64,000 bases of DNA from Bacillota bacterium (GTDB taxonomy: Bacteria > Bacillota > SHA-98 > UBA4971). This document shows positions 1 through 9,200 of the stretch, one piece after another. Location: NCBI GenBank assembly GCA_012842395.1, contig DUSX01000010.1, forward strand, positions 1-64,000. The letters are read 5' to 3'. Within the stretch, counting starts at the first letter, position 1; each line of letters starts with the position of its first letter. Position numbers and translations under genes: made by a program. A model generated the notes under the pieces. It saw nothing but the letters and a program-made list of their open reading frames with translations. It ran no database searches and was not told the DNA's origin.

Positions 1-2
1 AG

Positions 3-257
3 ATGAGAGAGTACATCCGGCGTCGGGTGCTGGACGTGGCTGGCCACATCATCGAGACCAAGTCCACGGTCAGACAGGCAGCCAAGCTATACAACGTGAG
101 CAAGAGCACGGTCCACAAGGACGTCACAGAGAGGTTGCCGCTCATCAGCAAACAGCTCTCTCGCAAGGTCAAGCGCATTCTCGAACAAAACAAGGCCGAG
201 CGCCACATTCGGGGCGGCGAGGCCACGCGGAAGAAGTATCGTGAAAAGAAAGCGTAG
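3..257 (+). CDS. spoIIID: Stage III sporulation transcriptional regulator SpoIIID
   Basis: This small protein (84 aa) matches the size and sequence pattern of SpoIIID, a DNA-binding switch that controls mother-cell genes during endospore formation. A helix-turn-helix is visible at about residues 23-44 (TVRQAAKLYNVSKSTVHKDV), followed by the basic C-terminal half (RHIRGGEATRKKY) typical of the family. The ATG lies two bases from the window edge, so its ribosome site and promoter are outside. The mreB/mbl-type gene follows 142 bases downstream, the usual partner of spoIIID in spore formers. Its presence shows spore-forming ancestry; whether this organism still sporulates cannot be decided from the window. 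Confidence 0.93.
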   Translation: MREYIRRRVLDVAGHIIETKSTVRQAAKLYNVSKSTVHKDVTERLPLISKQLSRKVKRILEQNKAERHIRGGEATRKKYREKKA

Positions 258-298
258 TTTCCAACCCTGGGGAGGAGATCCTTTCGGTCCGTAGAATG

Positions 299-316
299 TC
301 CCCTCAGGGGTTTTTT
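299..316 (+). terminator. Putative weak intrinsic terminator after spoIIID
   Basis: CCCC (300-303) and GGGG (307-310) can pair around a 3-nt loop and are followed by six T. An alternative pairing uses GGGGA at 269-273 with TCCCC at 299-303, which would prevent this terminator hairpin. The stem is short, so read-through into the mbl gene is plausible. Confidence 0.45.
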
Positions 317-399
317 CGTGTGAAAGCGATGGATAAGCCCCATGGCGCCGCCGGGGTCGAATTCGTCCCGCGCGGCGCGGGCCGGGGAGGAGTTCAGCC

Positions 400-1422
400 A
401 TGTTCGGGCTCTCGGTTGACGTCGGCATAGATCTCGGCACTGCCAACACGAAGGTTTACGTCAAAGGCAAGGGCGTCGTGATACGCGAGCCCTCCGTCGT
501 TGCGCTTGATACCGAGACCCGCAAGGTGCTCGCGGTCGGAGAGGATGCCCGGCGCATGATCGGCAGGACGCCCGGGAACATCACAGCGGTGCGTCCTCTG
601 AAGGACGGCGTGATCGCCGATTACGACATCACCGAGACCATGCTCCGGCATTTCCTAGCGAAAGCGTGCGGAAGGCGCACTTTCATTCGTCCGCGCGTTG
701 TCATATGTGTGCCCTCGGGCGTGACGGGGGTGGAGCGCCGTGCTGTGCTGGAGGCCGCCACCCAGGCCGGAGCCCGTCAGACATACCTTATTGAGGAGCC
801 GATGGCCGCGGCCCTCGGCGCGGGCATCGACATTTCCGAGCCCTCCGGAAACATGGTCGTGGACATCGGCGGCGGCACCACCGACATAGCGGTCATCTCC
901 CTCTCCGGCATCGTCGTGACCGAGTCCCGCCGCGTGGGTGGGGACAAACTCGACGAGGCGATCATCAGGTACATCAAGAAGGTGTACAACCTGATGATCG
1001 GCGAGAGGACGGCCGAGGATATCAAGATCCAGATCGGATCTGCGTACCCACAAGGGGACGGTCCATCTTGCGAGATCCGCGGGCGTGACCTGGTCACCGG
1101 CCTCCCGAGGACGATCAAGTTCACGTCGGCCGAGACTTTCCAAGCGCTCGCGGAACCGATCGCTGAGATAATCGAGGGCGTCAAAGGAGTGCTCGAACGC
1201 ACCCCGCCCGAGCTCGCCGCCGACATTGTCGATAAGGGCATCGTGTGCACCGGTGGCGGCTCGCTCCTGTCCGGCCTCACGAACCTTCTCGCCGACGAGA
1301 CGGGCATCCCCGTGCAGACCGCGGAAGACCCCATGAGCTGCGTGGTTTTGGGGACGGGCAAGATCCTCGATGCCCTTGACCGGTTCCGGGAAAGCGTGGT
1401 CGTGGCTACGCGATCTGTTTGA
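400..1422 (+). CDS. mbl: MreB/Mbl-type actin-like cell-shape protein
   Basis: A 340-aa bacterial actin of the MreB family, full length. The phosphate-1 loop is [10 protein letters not shown] at residues 9-18, the phosphate-2 loop is [13 protein letters not shown] near residue 154, and a C-terminal adenosine-binding motif ([14 protein letters not shown]) lies near residue 278. These proteins polymerise under the inner membrane and guide the cell-wall elongation machinery. A good ribosome site (GGGGAGGAG) precedes the ATG. The position immediately after spoIIID matches the mbl paralogue in spore formers, so I use that symbol; mreB cannot be excluded from sequence alone. Confidence 0.9.
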   Translation: MFGLSVDVGIDLGTANTKVYVKGKGVVIREPSVVALDTETRKVLAVGEDARRMIGRTPGNITAVRPLKDGVIADYDITETMLRHFLAKACGRRTFIRPRVVICVPSGVTGVERRAVLEAATQAGARQTYLIEEPMAAALGAGIDISEPSGNMVVDIGGGTTDIAVISLSGIVVTESRRVGGDKLDEAIIRYIKKVYNLMIGERTAEDIKIQIGSAYPQGDGPSCEIRGRDLVTGLPRTIKFTSAETFQALAEPIAEIIEGVKGVLERTPPELAADIVDKGIVCTGGGSLLSGLTNLLADETGIPVQTAEDPMSCVVLGTGKILDALDRFRESVVVATRSV

Positions 1423-1574
1423 GCCGCGACAACGCCGGTCTCCACGAAAAGGCCCGCGCCACCACGACAAGGCCGGCGCCACAAGAAACCGGCTTTCAGG
1501 CTTCAGCCGTGCATCCCGTCTAAGTATGTGGCCAAAAGTTCGCGCTACCTTTCGACGGAGGGGTGCTGCTCAGC

Positions 1575-1714
1575 GTTGCCGGTGTTGCCCTCCGGGGACG
1601 GCGCGCTTGCGGCGCGCCTCGTTCGAATTCGGCGCGGGAGACATCCGAATTCTCCACGCCCCGTCGTGCGAGCACCGGCAACCCTAGCGCCGTCAACAAA
1701 GGAGACGAAAACTT
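1575..1714 (+). promoter_or_regulatory. Structured leader RNA candidate, copy 1
   Basis: A perfect 10-bp outer stem pairs GTTGCCGGTG (1575-1584) with CACCGGCAAC (1673-1682). Inside are two hairpins: GGCGCGC/GCGCGCC (1600-1606 with 1612-1618) and GAATTCGG/CCGAATTC (1625-1632 with 1645-1652). Conserved GACGG and CCGTC blocks could pair as an alternative. A ribosome site (AAAGGAG) and the ATG at 1715 follow. The stretch 1575-1734 aligns without gaps to 25861-26020, with about 13 differences by my count. I do not recognise it as a known riboswitch class. Confidence 0.65.
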
Positions 1715-1960
1715 ATGGCGCCATACTTAGCCGAGCGGCTGCGTGCCCACGCGGGCGAGGCCGGCGACCCTTTGGGCGGGGCACCAGCGCCTGCGGCGGC
1801 TGGGCGGCAGCGTTGCCTTCACGTGGCCACCGGCCCCGACGTCCTCCCCTCATCCTCCATTCCTGGAAACCTTCGGCACCGCTTGCCCGGCGCTTTACAT
1901 GCCCAGCGGGGTCGCCACCACAATTTGGCACGCACGTTTCCTGGTGGCAGGAGAGGATAG
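1715..1960 (+). CDS. Small ORF behind leader copy 1 (hypothetical or remnant)
   Basis: An 81-codon frame begins at an ATG in exactly the same position relative to the leader as the lptA start behind copy 2; both products begin MAPYL. After the first five residues the similarity ends. The rest is Ala/Gly/Arg-rich with no signal peptide or fold that I can see. It may be a leader-controlled small protein, or the 5' stump of a lost OstA-type gene whose body was replaced. The next gene starts 70 bases later with its own ribosome site. I infer no function. Confidence 0.3.
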   Translation: MAPYLAERLRAHAGEAGDPLGGAPAPAAAGRQRCLHVATGPDVLPSSSIPGNLRHRLPGALHAQRGRHHNLARTFPGGRRG

Positions 1961-2032
1961 AGCCATCCTGTATCGAACACTAATGGAAGGCTTGACCCCG
2001 AGACAGAGACACACAGGTGGGGAGGAGGCGAG

Positions 2033-3766
2033 TTGACTATGATGTGCTTACGTGTGTCGCAGACCGGCGGAAGGGGGCCCGGGCGCGGCGGCACCCCGCG
2101 GAGTCGGAGTTCGGCCTGGGAAGTCGCGTACGGCGTGGTCGTGCTTACGTGGGTCTTAGCGGCTATGGCCTTTCTGCCCGGTGCCGCGTTCTCGCAAGCG
2201 CTCCCTGCTGCGGGCGGTGCAGGCGCAGCTGGTCAGGGGCTGGCGTCTGGCGAAGACGTCCTGGGCCAAGCGGGACTCCTTGTGGGCGGCGTGCCCTCGC
2301 CGCTTCCGATCCCGGCGGTCTTCAAGGGACGATGCGTGTTGCTGCCCGCTACGTTCGTGTCCGAGACGCTCAGGATCCCTATGAGGTACGATCCCGCCTC
2401 GCAGCGCCTGACTTTCAGCATACCCTCTGGCAAGCCCGCGGGGGCCGTTGAGATCATCATGCACCAGCGGACGTGGCGCCTGTCCTCCGGCGAGGTCCGG
2501 GAGTTTCCGGAGGCGCCGACCGTGACGGCCGGCGTGCCGTTCGTGCCCGCGGACCTTCTTGAGATAACCGGCGAGTACAAGGTAAGCTGGGATCCCCAAT
2601 CGAAGCTCGTGTACCTACGCGGTCCCGACGACCCGAAGGTGGTCATGACGGGCGTCAGGTTCAGCACTTACCCGGATAAGGTCCGTGTGGTATTCGACTT
2701 TACGGGCAAGACGGAATTCCAGGTGACACAGATGAAGAACCCGGCAAGGGTCGTCGTGAGCTTCGAGAGCACATCCGTGTGGGGCGCGATAGACCGCGTC
2801 ATCGGGGATGTCGCCGTGAACCAGGTAAGATTGGCGCCCCCCGAGCAGGGTAGGGCCAAGGTAGTCCTGGACTTCAACTACGCGCTCCCCGATGTGAACG
2901 CTTTCTGGCTTGAGAACCCAGCGAGGTTCGTCGTTGACGTGCCGAAGCTGTACGACACCAGGGCCGCGCTCACCGTCACGCGGGGTGTGCGATATATAGT
3001 GGTCAACAAGGGTACCCCGGCGGGGCCGCTCACAGTGGACGTCCTGGAGATCGACATGAAGGACCCGGCGATCTCTGTGCGACCGGTGCTTGCCGGGAAG
3101 AACGGAGGCCCTGGCCTCGCGAGGGTTAGCGAGGTCGCAGCAAGGGAGGGGGCCATCGCGGGAGTGAACGGGGTGTTTCACGCGGCGGACGGCACGCCCC
3201 TTGGGCTCGTGGTGATCGATGGCCAGCTCAAGGCGCCGCCGCTCATGAATCGCACGGCCCTTGGGATCGCCTCTGATGGTACGCTCCTCATGGACAACGT
3301 GTCCATGGACGAGAGGGGCAACCTCGTCCCCGATTGGAGAACGCTCGGGGTCATCCATGCCATCGGCGGAGGCCCGAGGCTCGTGAAGGACGGCAAGGTG
3401 CACATCACGTCCGGCGAGGAGAGGTTCAAGCCGGACGTTGCGGTCGGACGTGCGCCCCGGACCGCCGCGGGCATCACCTCTGACGGGAAGCTCCTCCTCG
3501 TGGCGGTGACCGGGCGGCAGGCTTACCACAGCATCGGGGTCACGTTGGAGGAGCTCGCGAACTTAATGATCGAGCTCGGGGCGCGAGACGCGATGAATCT
3601 GGACGGCGGTGGTTCATCCACCATGGTCGTCCGCGATTACGTCATGAATACACCCTCAGACGGCCAAGAGCGGAGGGTTGCCGACGCCATTCTAGTTTTT
3701 TCCAGCCTTCAGCAGATCGAGCCGGTAGGCCCCATGCCGCCGGACGGTAACCCATCCAAAGGATAA
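2033..3766 (+). CDS. Secreted copper-amine-oxidase-N / AMIN / phosphodiester glycosidase (NAGPA) protein
   Basis: A 577-aa exported protein in three parts. After an N-terminal hydrophobic segment (about residues 31-55) there is a copper amine oxidase N-terminal-like wall-associated domain (about 75-200). Next is an AMIN-like domain (about 205-310; YPDKVRVVFDFTGK), which in other proteins binds peptidoglycan. The C-terminal half is a phosphodiester glycosidase (NAGPA-type) domain with GGGPRLVKDGKV and the signature NLDGGGSSTMVV near residue 525. Such domains cleave sugar phosphodiesters, so a wall or teichoic/glycolipid substrate is plausible. TTG at 2033, or ATG at 2039, sits behind GGGGAGGAGG. 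No terminator separates it clearly from the next gene. Confidence 0.85.
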   Translation: MTMMCLRVSQTGGRGPGRGGTPRSRSSAWEVAYGVVVLTWVLAAMAFLPGAAFSQALPAAGGAGAAGQGLASGEDVLGQAGLLVGGVPSPLPIPAVFKGRCVLLPATFVSETLRIPMRYDPASQRLTFSIPSGKPAGAVEIIMHQRTWRLSSGEVREFPEAPTVTAGVPFVPADLLEITGEYKVSWDPQSKLVYLRGPDDPKVVMTGVRFSTYPDKVRVVFDFTGKTEFQVTQMKNPARVVVSFESTSVWGAIDRVIGDVAVNQVRLAPPEQGRAKVVLDFNYALPDVNAFWLENPARFVVDVPKLYDTRAALTVTRGVRYIVVNKGTPAGPLTVDVLEIDMKDPAISVRPVLAGKNGGPGLARVSEVAAREGAIAGVNGVFHAADGTPLGLVVIDGQLKAPPLMNRTALGIASDGTLLMDNVSMDERGNLVPDWRTLGVIHAIGGGPRLVKDGKVHITSGEERFKPDVAVGRAPRTAAGITSDGKLLLVAVTGRQAYHSIGVTLEELANLMIELGARDAMNLDGGGSSTMVVRDYVMNTPSDGQERRVADAILVFSSLQQIEPVGPMPPDGNPSKG

Positions 3767-3937
3767 CCGCAGGCAGGTCATGGGGGTCGCGGGGGTCACG
3801 GTCCATCGGGAAGTCAGAGGGTGGGTGCGTGGGGTTAGGGTCCGCGATTCGGGCAGAGCGGCGGGCGAGAGGTCGTGCACATGGTTATACGGTCGGTGCC
3901 GGCAGAGAATGCCGGACCGCGAAGGGAGAGCGTTTTG

Positions 3938-6061
3938 ATGGTCCAAAGCGGAACGCACCTGGGCGTGCGCCGGGTGGCGAAGGCACTCACGATCACGGTT
4001 GTCCTGTGTTTCGTCATGGTGGCTGTGGGCATGGTCCATGCTCCGGCCAGCGCGTCTCAGAATCAGGAATTCATGCCCCTCTCCGAGCTCAGGCCGGGTA
4101 TGAAGGGCATCGGAAAGACGGTGCTGGAGGGCACGAGGATAGACACGTTTGACGTGGAGATCCTCGGCATTCTCAAGGGCGAGAGCGCCACCGGCGACCT
4201 CGTGCTGGTCCGCGTGGGCGGCAAACCCGTAGAGGCGGCGGGCGGCATAGCTGCAGGCATGAGCGGGAGCCCTGTGTATGTGAACGGCCGCCTCGTGGGG
4301 GCCATTGCTTTCGGCTATGAGAGCGCCGACCATTTCGTCGGGCTCGTCACTCCGATCGAGGAAATGCTCAAAGTGTTCGCCTCTGCGAAAAGGCCCGTTC
4401 CGAAGGTGGCCTACCTTTCCACACCGGTGCAAGTCGGAGATCGCCTTGCGGAGAAGGTTGTGTTCGCGAGTTCGGTGGACGATGCGGCGCGCGTTCGGCG
4501 AGAGGCGTCCGATGGCACGCTCGTTATGGTCCCGGTCGCAACGCCCGTGATGGTTAGCGGCGCGAGCATGCGCGCCTTTGACGAGCTGGCCCGGAAACTG
4601 AAGGCGTTCGGCCTTATGCCTGTAAGGTCGGGCGGCGGGGGCTGGGGAGACGGCTTGGGGGCCACTGCAGGCTCAGGTGAGCCGGCCGGGGCCGGGGGCG
4701 CGGCGGGCGAGGCGGCCACAGCGGCCACGGCCGCAGGGACGGCGCAAGATGCCCAGGCTGGGGCCGACCTGCAGCCGGGCAGCTGCATCGGCGCCCAGCT
4801 CGTGAGGGGCGACGTGTCGGTGACAGCCATCGGCACCGTCACTTATAGACAGGGCAACGAGGTGCTCGCCCTTGGCCATCCGCTCCTCGGCAGAGGAAAC
4901 GCGAGCTACTTCGCGACCGGCGCTGAGGTCCACCTTGTGGTGATGGGGGACGTAATGCCTTTCAAGGTCGCGAGCCCACTCGGCCTTGCCGGCACCATCG
5001 TTCAAGACAGGACCCACGGAATCCTCGTGGACGTGGGCAAGAAGCCGCCGAGCATTCCGGTGACGGTCACCGTGCGGGACCATGATACCGGGGTCACGCA
5101 AATGCTCCGCGCGGACATCGTGCGTGACGATGTGCTCTCGACGGACCTCGTAGGGGTATTTGCCCTCTCCTGCCTCGATGCCACGGTGGACAGGATAGGG
5201 CCGGGCACGAGCCGGGTGAGCTTCCAGGTGGAGGGCAAGGGCCTTCCCAAGCCGATAGTCAGGGACAACATGTTCTACAGCGGATCGGATGTGTCCGCGG
5301 AGTCCATCGGGGAGCTCTGCGAGGCGGTCGCTACGGTCATCGAGAACGAGTTCGCAAACGTTGAGGTCACCGCCGTAAAGGCGGAGTTCGACGTGGAGGA
5401 AGCGAGGCGCACCGCAAGGATCCACAGCGCCGAGGCCACAACGAAACTTGTGAAGCCCGGCGAGACGCTCGAGGTTAGGGTGCGGCTCGTGCCCTTCAGG
5501 GGGATCGCCGAAACCAAGGTGATCAAGATCGGAATACCCGCTGACACACCTCCCGGAACCCTGTACTTGACGGTACGCGGCGGAGGCGTGCCTCCGGCAG
5601 ACCAGGAGAGCGGCGACACAGGGCCGGCGCCCAAGCCATCCCAGCCGACCCTCGCCGAGAGCCTTGAGAACCTCGTTAATGAATTCATGTCACGTGAAAA
5701 GAACTGCGACATAGTGGTCGAGTTCTATCCCGGCGAGGCGTCCTTCGGTGAGGACGCCGTTCCGGTGGGTGGCCAGGCCGCCACCGGAAAGCCCGCGGGG
5801 TACAGCGGGTCCAGCCGGGCGGTCAGCGAGGATCCGCCGCGAGCGGAGGAGAAGACCCAGAGGACGCTGACCGGAGCGGTCGGCGAGAAGGGACCGGGCC
5901 TCGTCAAGGCGACGCTTACTACCGGGTACGTGATCGAGGGCGAGACCACGGTTGAGGTGGAAGTGGAAGACACGGAAGCCCAGGGCGAGGGCGACGGTGC
6001 GGCGACGCCTCTCGAAGGCTCGGAAGGCTCGGCGGCTCCTGACGGCGGGGGGGCTCCCTGA
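3938..6061 (+). CDS. Secreted SpoIVB-type (S55) serine peptidase-like protein
   Basis: A 707-aa exported protein. I place the start at ATG 3938 because GAAGGGAGAG precedes it and a clean signal peptide (ending ...ASAS) follows; an upstream in-frame ATG at 3875 lacks a ribosome site. Residues about 107-113 (GMSGSPV) match the catalytic serine motif of SpoIVB S55 peptidases. A later ALGHPLL (about 310-316) matches their catalytic histidine motif. The order is therefore Ser before His, opposite to SpoIVB itself. A Gly/Ala-rich linker (about 235-275) separates the halves, and the C-terminal 250 residues are acidic and low in complexity. Its substrate is unknown; the location next to tamB suggests an envelope role. 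Confidence 0.75.
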   Translation: MVQSGTHLGVRRVAKALTITVVLCFVMVAVGMVHAPASASQNQEFMPLSELRPGMKGIGKTVLEGTRIDTFDVEILGILKGESATGDLVLVRVGGKPVEAAGGIAAGMSGSPVYVNGRLVGAIAFGYESADHFVGLVTPIEEMLKVFASAKRPVPKVAYLSTPVQVGDRLAEKVVFASSVDDAARVRREASDGTLVMVPVATPVMVSGASMRAFDELARKLKAFGLMPVRSGGGGWGDGLGATAGSGEPAGAGGAAGEAATAATAAGTAQDAQAGADLQPGSCIGAQLVRGDVSVTAIGTVTYRQGNEVLALGHPLLGRGNASYFATGAEVHLVVMGDVMPFKVASPLGLAGTIVQDRTHGILVDVGKKPPSIPVTVTVRDHDTGVTQMLRADIVRDDVLSTDLVGVFALSCLDATVDRIGPGTSRVSFQVEGKGLPKPIVRDNMFYSGSDVSAESIGELCEAVATVIENEFANVEVTAVKAEFDVEEARRTARIHSAEATTKLVKPGETLEVRVRLVPFRGIAETKVIKIGIPADTPPGTLYLTVRGGGVPPADQESGDTGPAPKPSQPTLAESLENLVNEFMSREKNCDIVVEFYPGEASFGEDAVPVGGQAATGKPAGYSGSSRAVSEDPPRAEEKTQRTLTGAVGEKGPGLVKATLTTGYVIEGETTVEVEVEDTEAQGEGDGAATPLEGSEGSAAPDGGGAP

Positions 6062-6138
6062 GTGGAGATGCTCGAGCCGTTTCGGCCCGGCGGGCTTGGC
6101 AGGCCCGGAAAATCCCATCCAGGTGAACCATGATTTGC

Positions 6139-6165
6139 AGGTCCCCGCGCGTTGCGCGGGGACCT
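6139..6165 (+). terminator. Strong hairpin between the S55 gene and tamB
   Basis: AGGTCCCCGCGC (6139-6150) and GCGCGGGGACCT (6154-6165) form a perfect 12-bp stem with a 3-nt loop. No T run follows, so it may be a weak terminator, a processing site or an mRNA-stabilising hairpin. Confidence 0.55.
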
Positions 6166-6224
6166 ACGTTGTAAAGGAATAGCTGGCTTTATGTCGAACT
6201 ATCTCTTGGCTGGGAGGGCACGCC

Positions 6225-9200
6225 ATGCATCTATCCCCGCGAAATCCTAGGATGTTAGTCGCCGCGAGCGCGCTCGCGCTTGTTGCCGCGGCATTCTTCT
6301 TCGTTTATGGTCACCTTCACGCGATCCAGGTCGCGATGCTCACGAAGGCGCATGGCCTGATCGAGTCCGCGCTGCAGGAGGCCCTCGGACGCAGAGTGAC
6401 CGTAGGCACCATCACCAGTGCTGGCCTGGACTCCGTCGTCCTCGGAGATGTAGCGGTGCCGGCGCAGCCTGGGGAAGGGACCGGCGCCCCGGTGTTCGAA
6501 GTGCGCCAGGTCATCGTGGATTACTCCCTCCTGGACGTCGTCTTCCGGCGTGAGCCGCTCGTCAACACCATCACGTCGATAACGCTTGTTGGGCCGGTGC
6601 TGCGAGCGGGACTCGCGAGCGACGGGAGCGTCTGGCCAGCCGATCTCCTTGGCTCGTCCAGGCTTTCCGGGGCCGTCGGCGGTGCGCAGGGGTTCTCGGG
6701 CTCGGTGTCTATCAGGCAAGGCCGACTGGAGGTCGCGGGGATCCCCGGGATGACTGGGTCTGTCGTGCTGGACAGCGTTGAGGGAGCTCTTTCGTTCGTT
6801 CCCAGCGGCCTCGCCTGGCGGGCGAGCGCGCAAGCCGGTCCAAAGGGCGAGCTGCGTCTCAGTGTCACAGGCACTCTTGACGGCGCGCAGGGGGGGCTTG
6901 CATGCGACGCCGTGGTGTCCGGCGCGATGCCCCCCGGGCTTCTCGACGCGGCGCGCCGCGTTTTGGACAGTGAGCCGGACATGCTGGCGCGGGTGGGCTT
7001 GAGGGTCGATCCGAAGATCCTGGCGTATCTCGATGCCGCGGGGGACGCGGACATCGCCGGCGGAAAGCTAGAGGTGGACGTGCACATACGTCCCGAGGAA
7101 GGCGGCGGCCGACTCATCCGCGGAGAGGTGACCCTCGCGGAAGCGCATGTCACGGCGACGCAGCCGGTTCCCGGGGTGACCAACGCCGAAGGACTCGTTA
7201 ACCTCGCCTCGGAGTTCCAGGCGGATTCCCAGGGGTTCTCGTGCCAGGGGAAGGGCTCCATATCCGTCCAGCGCGCCGAGTGCGACGGAACCACGGTCGG
7301 TCTCGGCAGGTTTGACGTGAGCGCGCGGGCCGGGGTGGATTTCTGGCAGAAGGCCGGTGAGGAGCTGTGTTTTGAGGGCAGCGCCGACCTTGATGCCTCT
7401 CGTGTCTCGATGGGCGACGCCGTGCGGGCCGCTTTGGCGAAGATCCTTCGTGACGCCGCAGGAGGCCGCGGCAGCTTTGACCCCGGCGCTCACGTTGATG
7501 GTCATGCCCAGGATGGCGGTGGTGGTGCTAATGCTGGTGCTGGTGCTGATGCTGATGCTGGTGGTGGTGCTGCCGCCGACGCTGACGCCGGTGCTGACGC
7601 CGACGACGCCGTTCTAGACGTAGAAGGCCCGCTAACGGTGTCGCTGGCGTTCGCGGGCAAGGCTTCGAGCGGCGTGGAGGTCAGGGGCAAGGCCGCGATG
7701 ACCGGAGGCCAGGTAGTCGCGCGCAACGTCGTCCACGAGCTCCAGAGTCTATCGGGCGACGTCGGGTGGGAGATCGAGTTCACCCGCGATGCCAAGGGTG
7801 TGCTTCAGTACACGGGCCGGCTCCAGTCGACGAGGGCTTCGGTGAAGACCGGCCCGATCGCCGGGGTGGGCGACTTCACCGGTGACGTGAGCGCAGCCTT
7901 GACGTTCTCGGGTGCCGCGCCCTTCGGAGGGGCCACCCCCGCGACGGCCGACGGTTCCGGCAAACAGGGCGGGGTCGACGTTGGAATGATTCCCGCGTAC
8001 AACGCTGAGGTGACCATCATATCCGGCACCGCAAGGACGGCCTACCCGTCCCTCGGCCTTACGTCGGCGAAAGGCGCAGTTTCGGGCCGCGTAACCCTCA
8101 ACGGCGCCGGGAACGGACCCGCGGAGTATTCCGGCACGCTGAACTTTACGGGCGCAAGCATCGCGCTCGCCCGTCCACAGGCGGGCCTGAAGTCGTTCGA
8201 AACAGGCGCGAGCGGCACCATAGAATTTGGAGGCGTGTATCCGGGGAAGGCCAAGTTCCAGGGCAGCGTGGACCTGGACAAAGGCAACGTCGTAGCGGAT
8301 ACCTCAGGCGCGGGCGTGAAGTCAGCCTCCGGCGAGGCGCGCACCAGGGGCACGATATTCTTTTCAGGGGAGTATCCCGGGAGGATCGAATACCGGGGGA
8401 CTCTCGACGCCTCACGCGGCCGCGTGGCGGTGCGCGAGGGGCCAGGCGGGCTCGCCCGTTTGGATGCGGCTGCCCAAGGCCACGTTGATTTCGAGGGAGA
8501 GTATCCCGGCGAGATGCGGTTTCAGGCCTCGTGTTCGTTTCCGGAGGGAGAGGCTGAGATCGTTAAGGGCCCCGGGGGCATCGAGTCAGCGTCCGGGCGG
8601 GCCTTCGGGAATGTTAGCGTGAGCGGGAGCCTGCCGGGGAACGTGAACTACGGCGGGCATGTCGTTTTTAAGGGCGCGTCCGTGCGCCTGGCAAACGCTC
8701 CGGGCGGGATAGAGTCGCTTTCCGGCGTGGCGGATGTTGTGGCGGATTTCAGCGGATCATCCGCGGGCGACCTTGCGTACTCAGGGAGCGCCAAGCTTCT
8801 CTCTGGTCAACTCGTAGCGGTGAACGTGCCTGGGGGGATCCGGAGTCTCAAAGGGCCGGCGCAGGGAACTCTCACTTTCACGGGGGTGTACCCCGGGCCA
8901 CCGGAGCTTGAGGGCAGCGTGTCCGTGCAGGACGCTGATTTCGTGGCGGCCGAGGTTCCGGGTGTGGCGAAATCGGTCTCGGGCCGCGTGACAGGGGAAA
9001 TGGTCTTCCGGGTGAAGGATGGTGACGTACAGGAGTATTCGGGCAAGGCCTCGGCAGGACCTGCGACGTTCGTGTCGGACGGCGTGTACCCCGGGGTCGA
9101 GGTTGCCAGGGGCCCGGTCAGGCTGGACGTGGAGTTCTCGGGCGCACGCGGGGGGGCTCTCTGCTACAAGGGCAAGGCCAGCATCTCCGGTGGTGACCTC

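Larger units (their letters stand above)
1423..2032 (+). other. 610-nt gap holding leader-RNA copy 1 and a small ORF
   Basis: The first 100 bases after the mbl gene show nothing recognisable. From 1520 the stretch holds a structured leader (copy 1 of three) and a short reading frame starting at 1715. The last 20 bases hold a strong ribosome site (GGGGAGGAGG) for the gene at 2033. No classic terminator is visible after mbl. Confidence 0.6.

Noticed and set aside
655-1484. Long reverse-strand frames opposite mbl and many other genes
   Set aside because: In GC-rich DNA, real genes cast long open shadows. These lack ribosome sites, signal sequences and any family motif.
1621-1652. tRNA-like T-arm (GTTCGAATTC)
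   Set aside because: No acceptor stem, anticodon arm or CCA context. The bases belong to a hairpin of the leader element.
1575-1714. Match of the repeated leader to c-di-GMP, c-di-AMP, cobalamin, TPP or Moco riboswitches
   Set aside because: The conserved core words of these classes are not present. Only the general plan of a closed outer stem with inner hairpins is shared.
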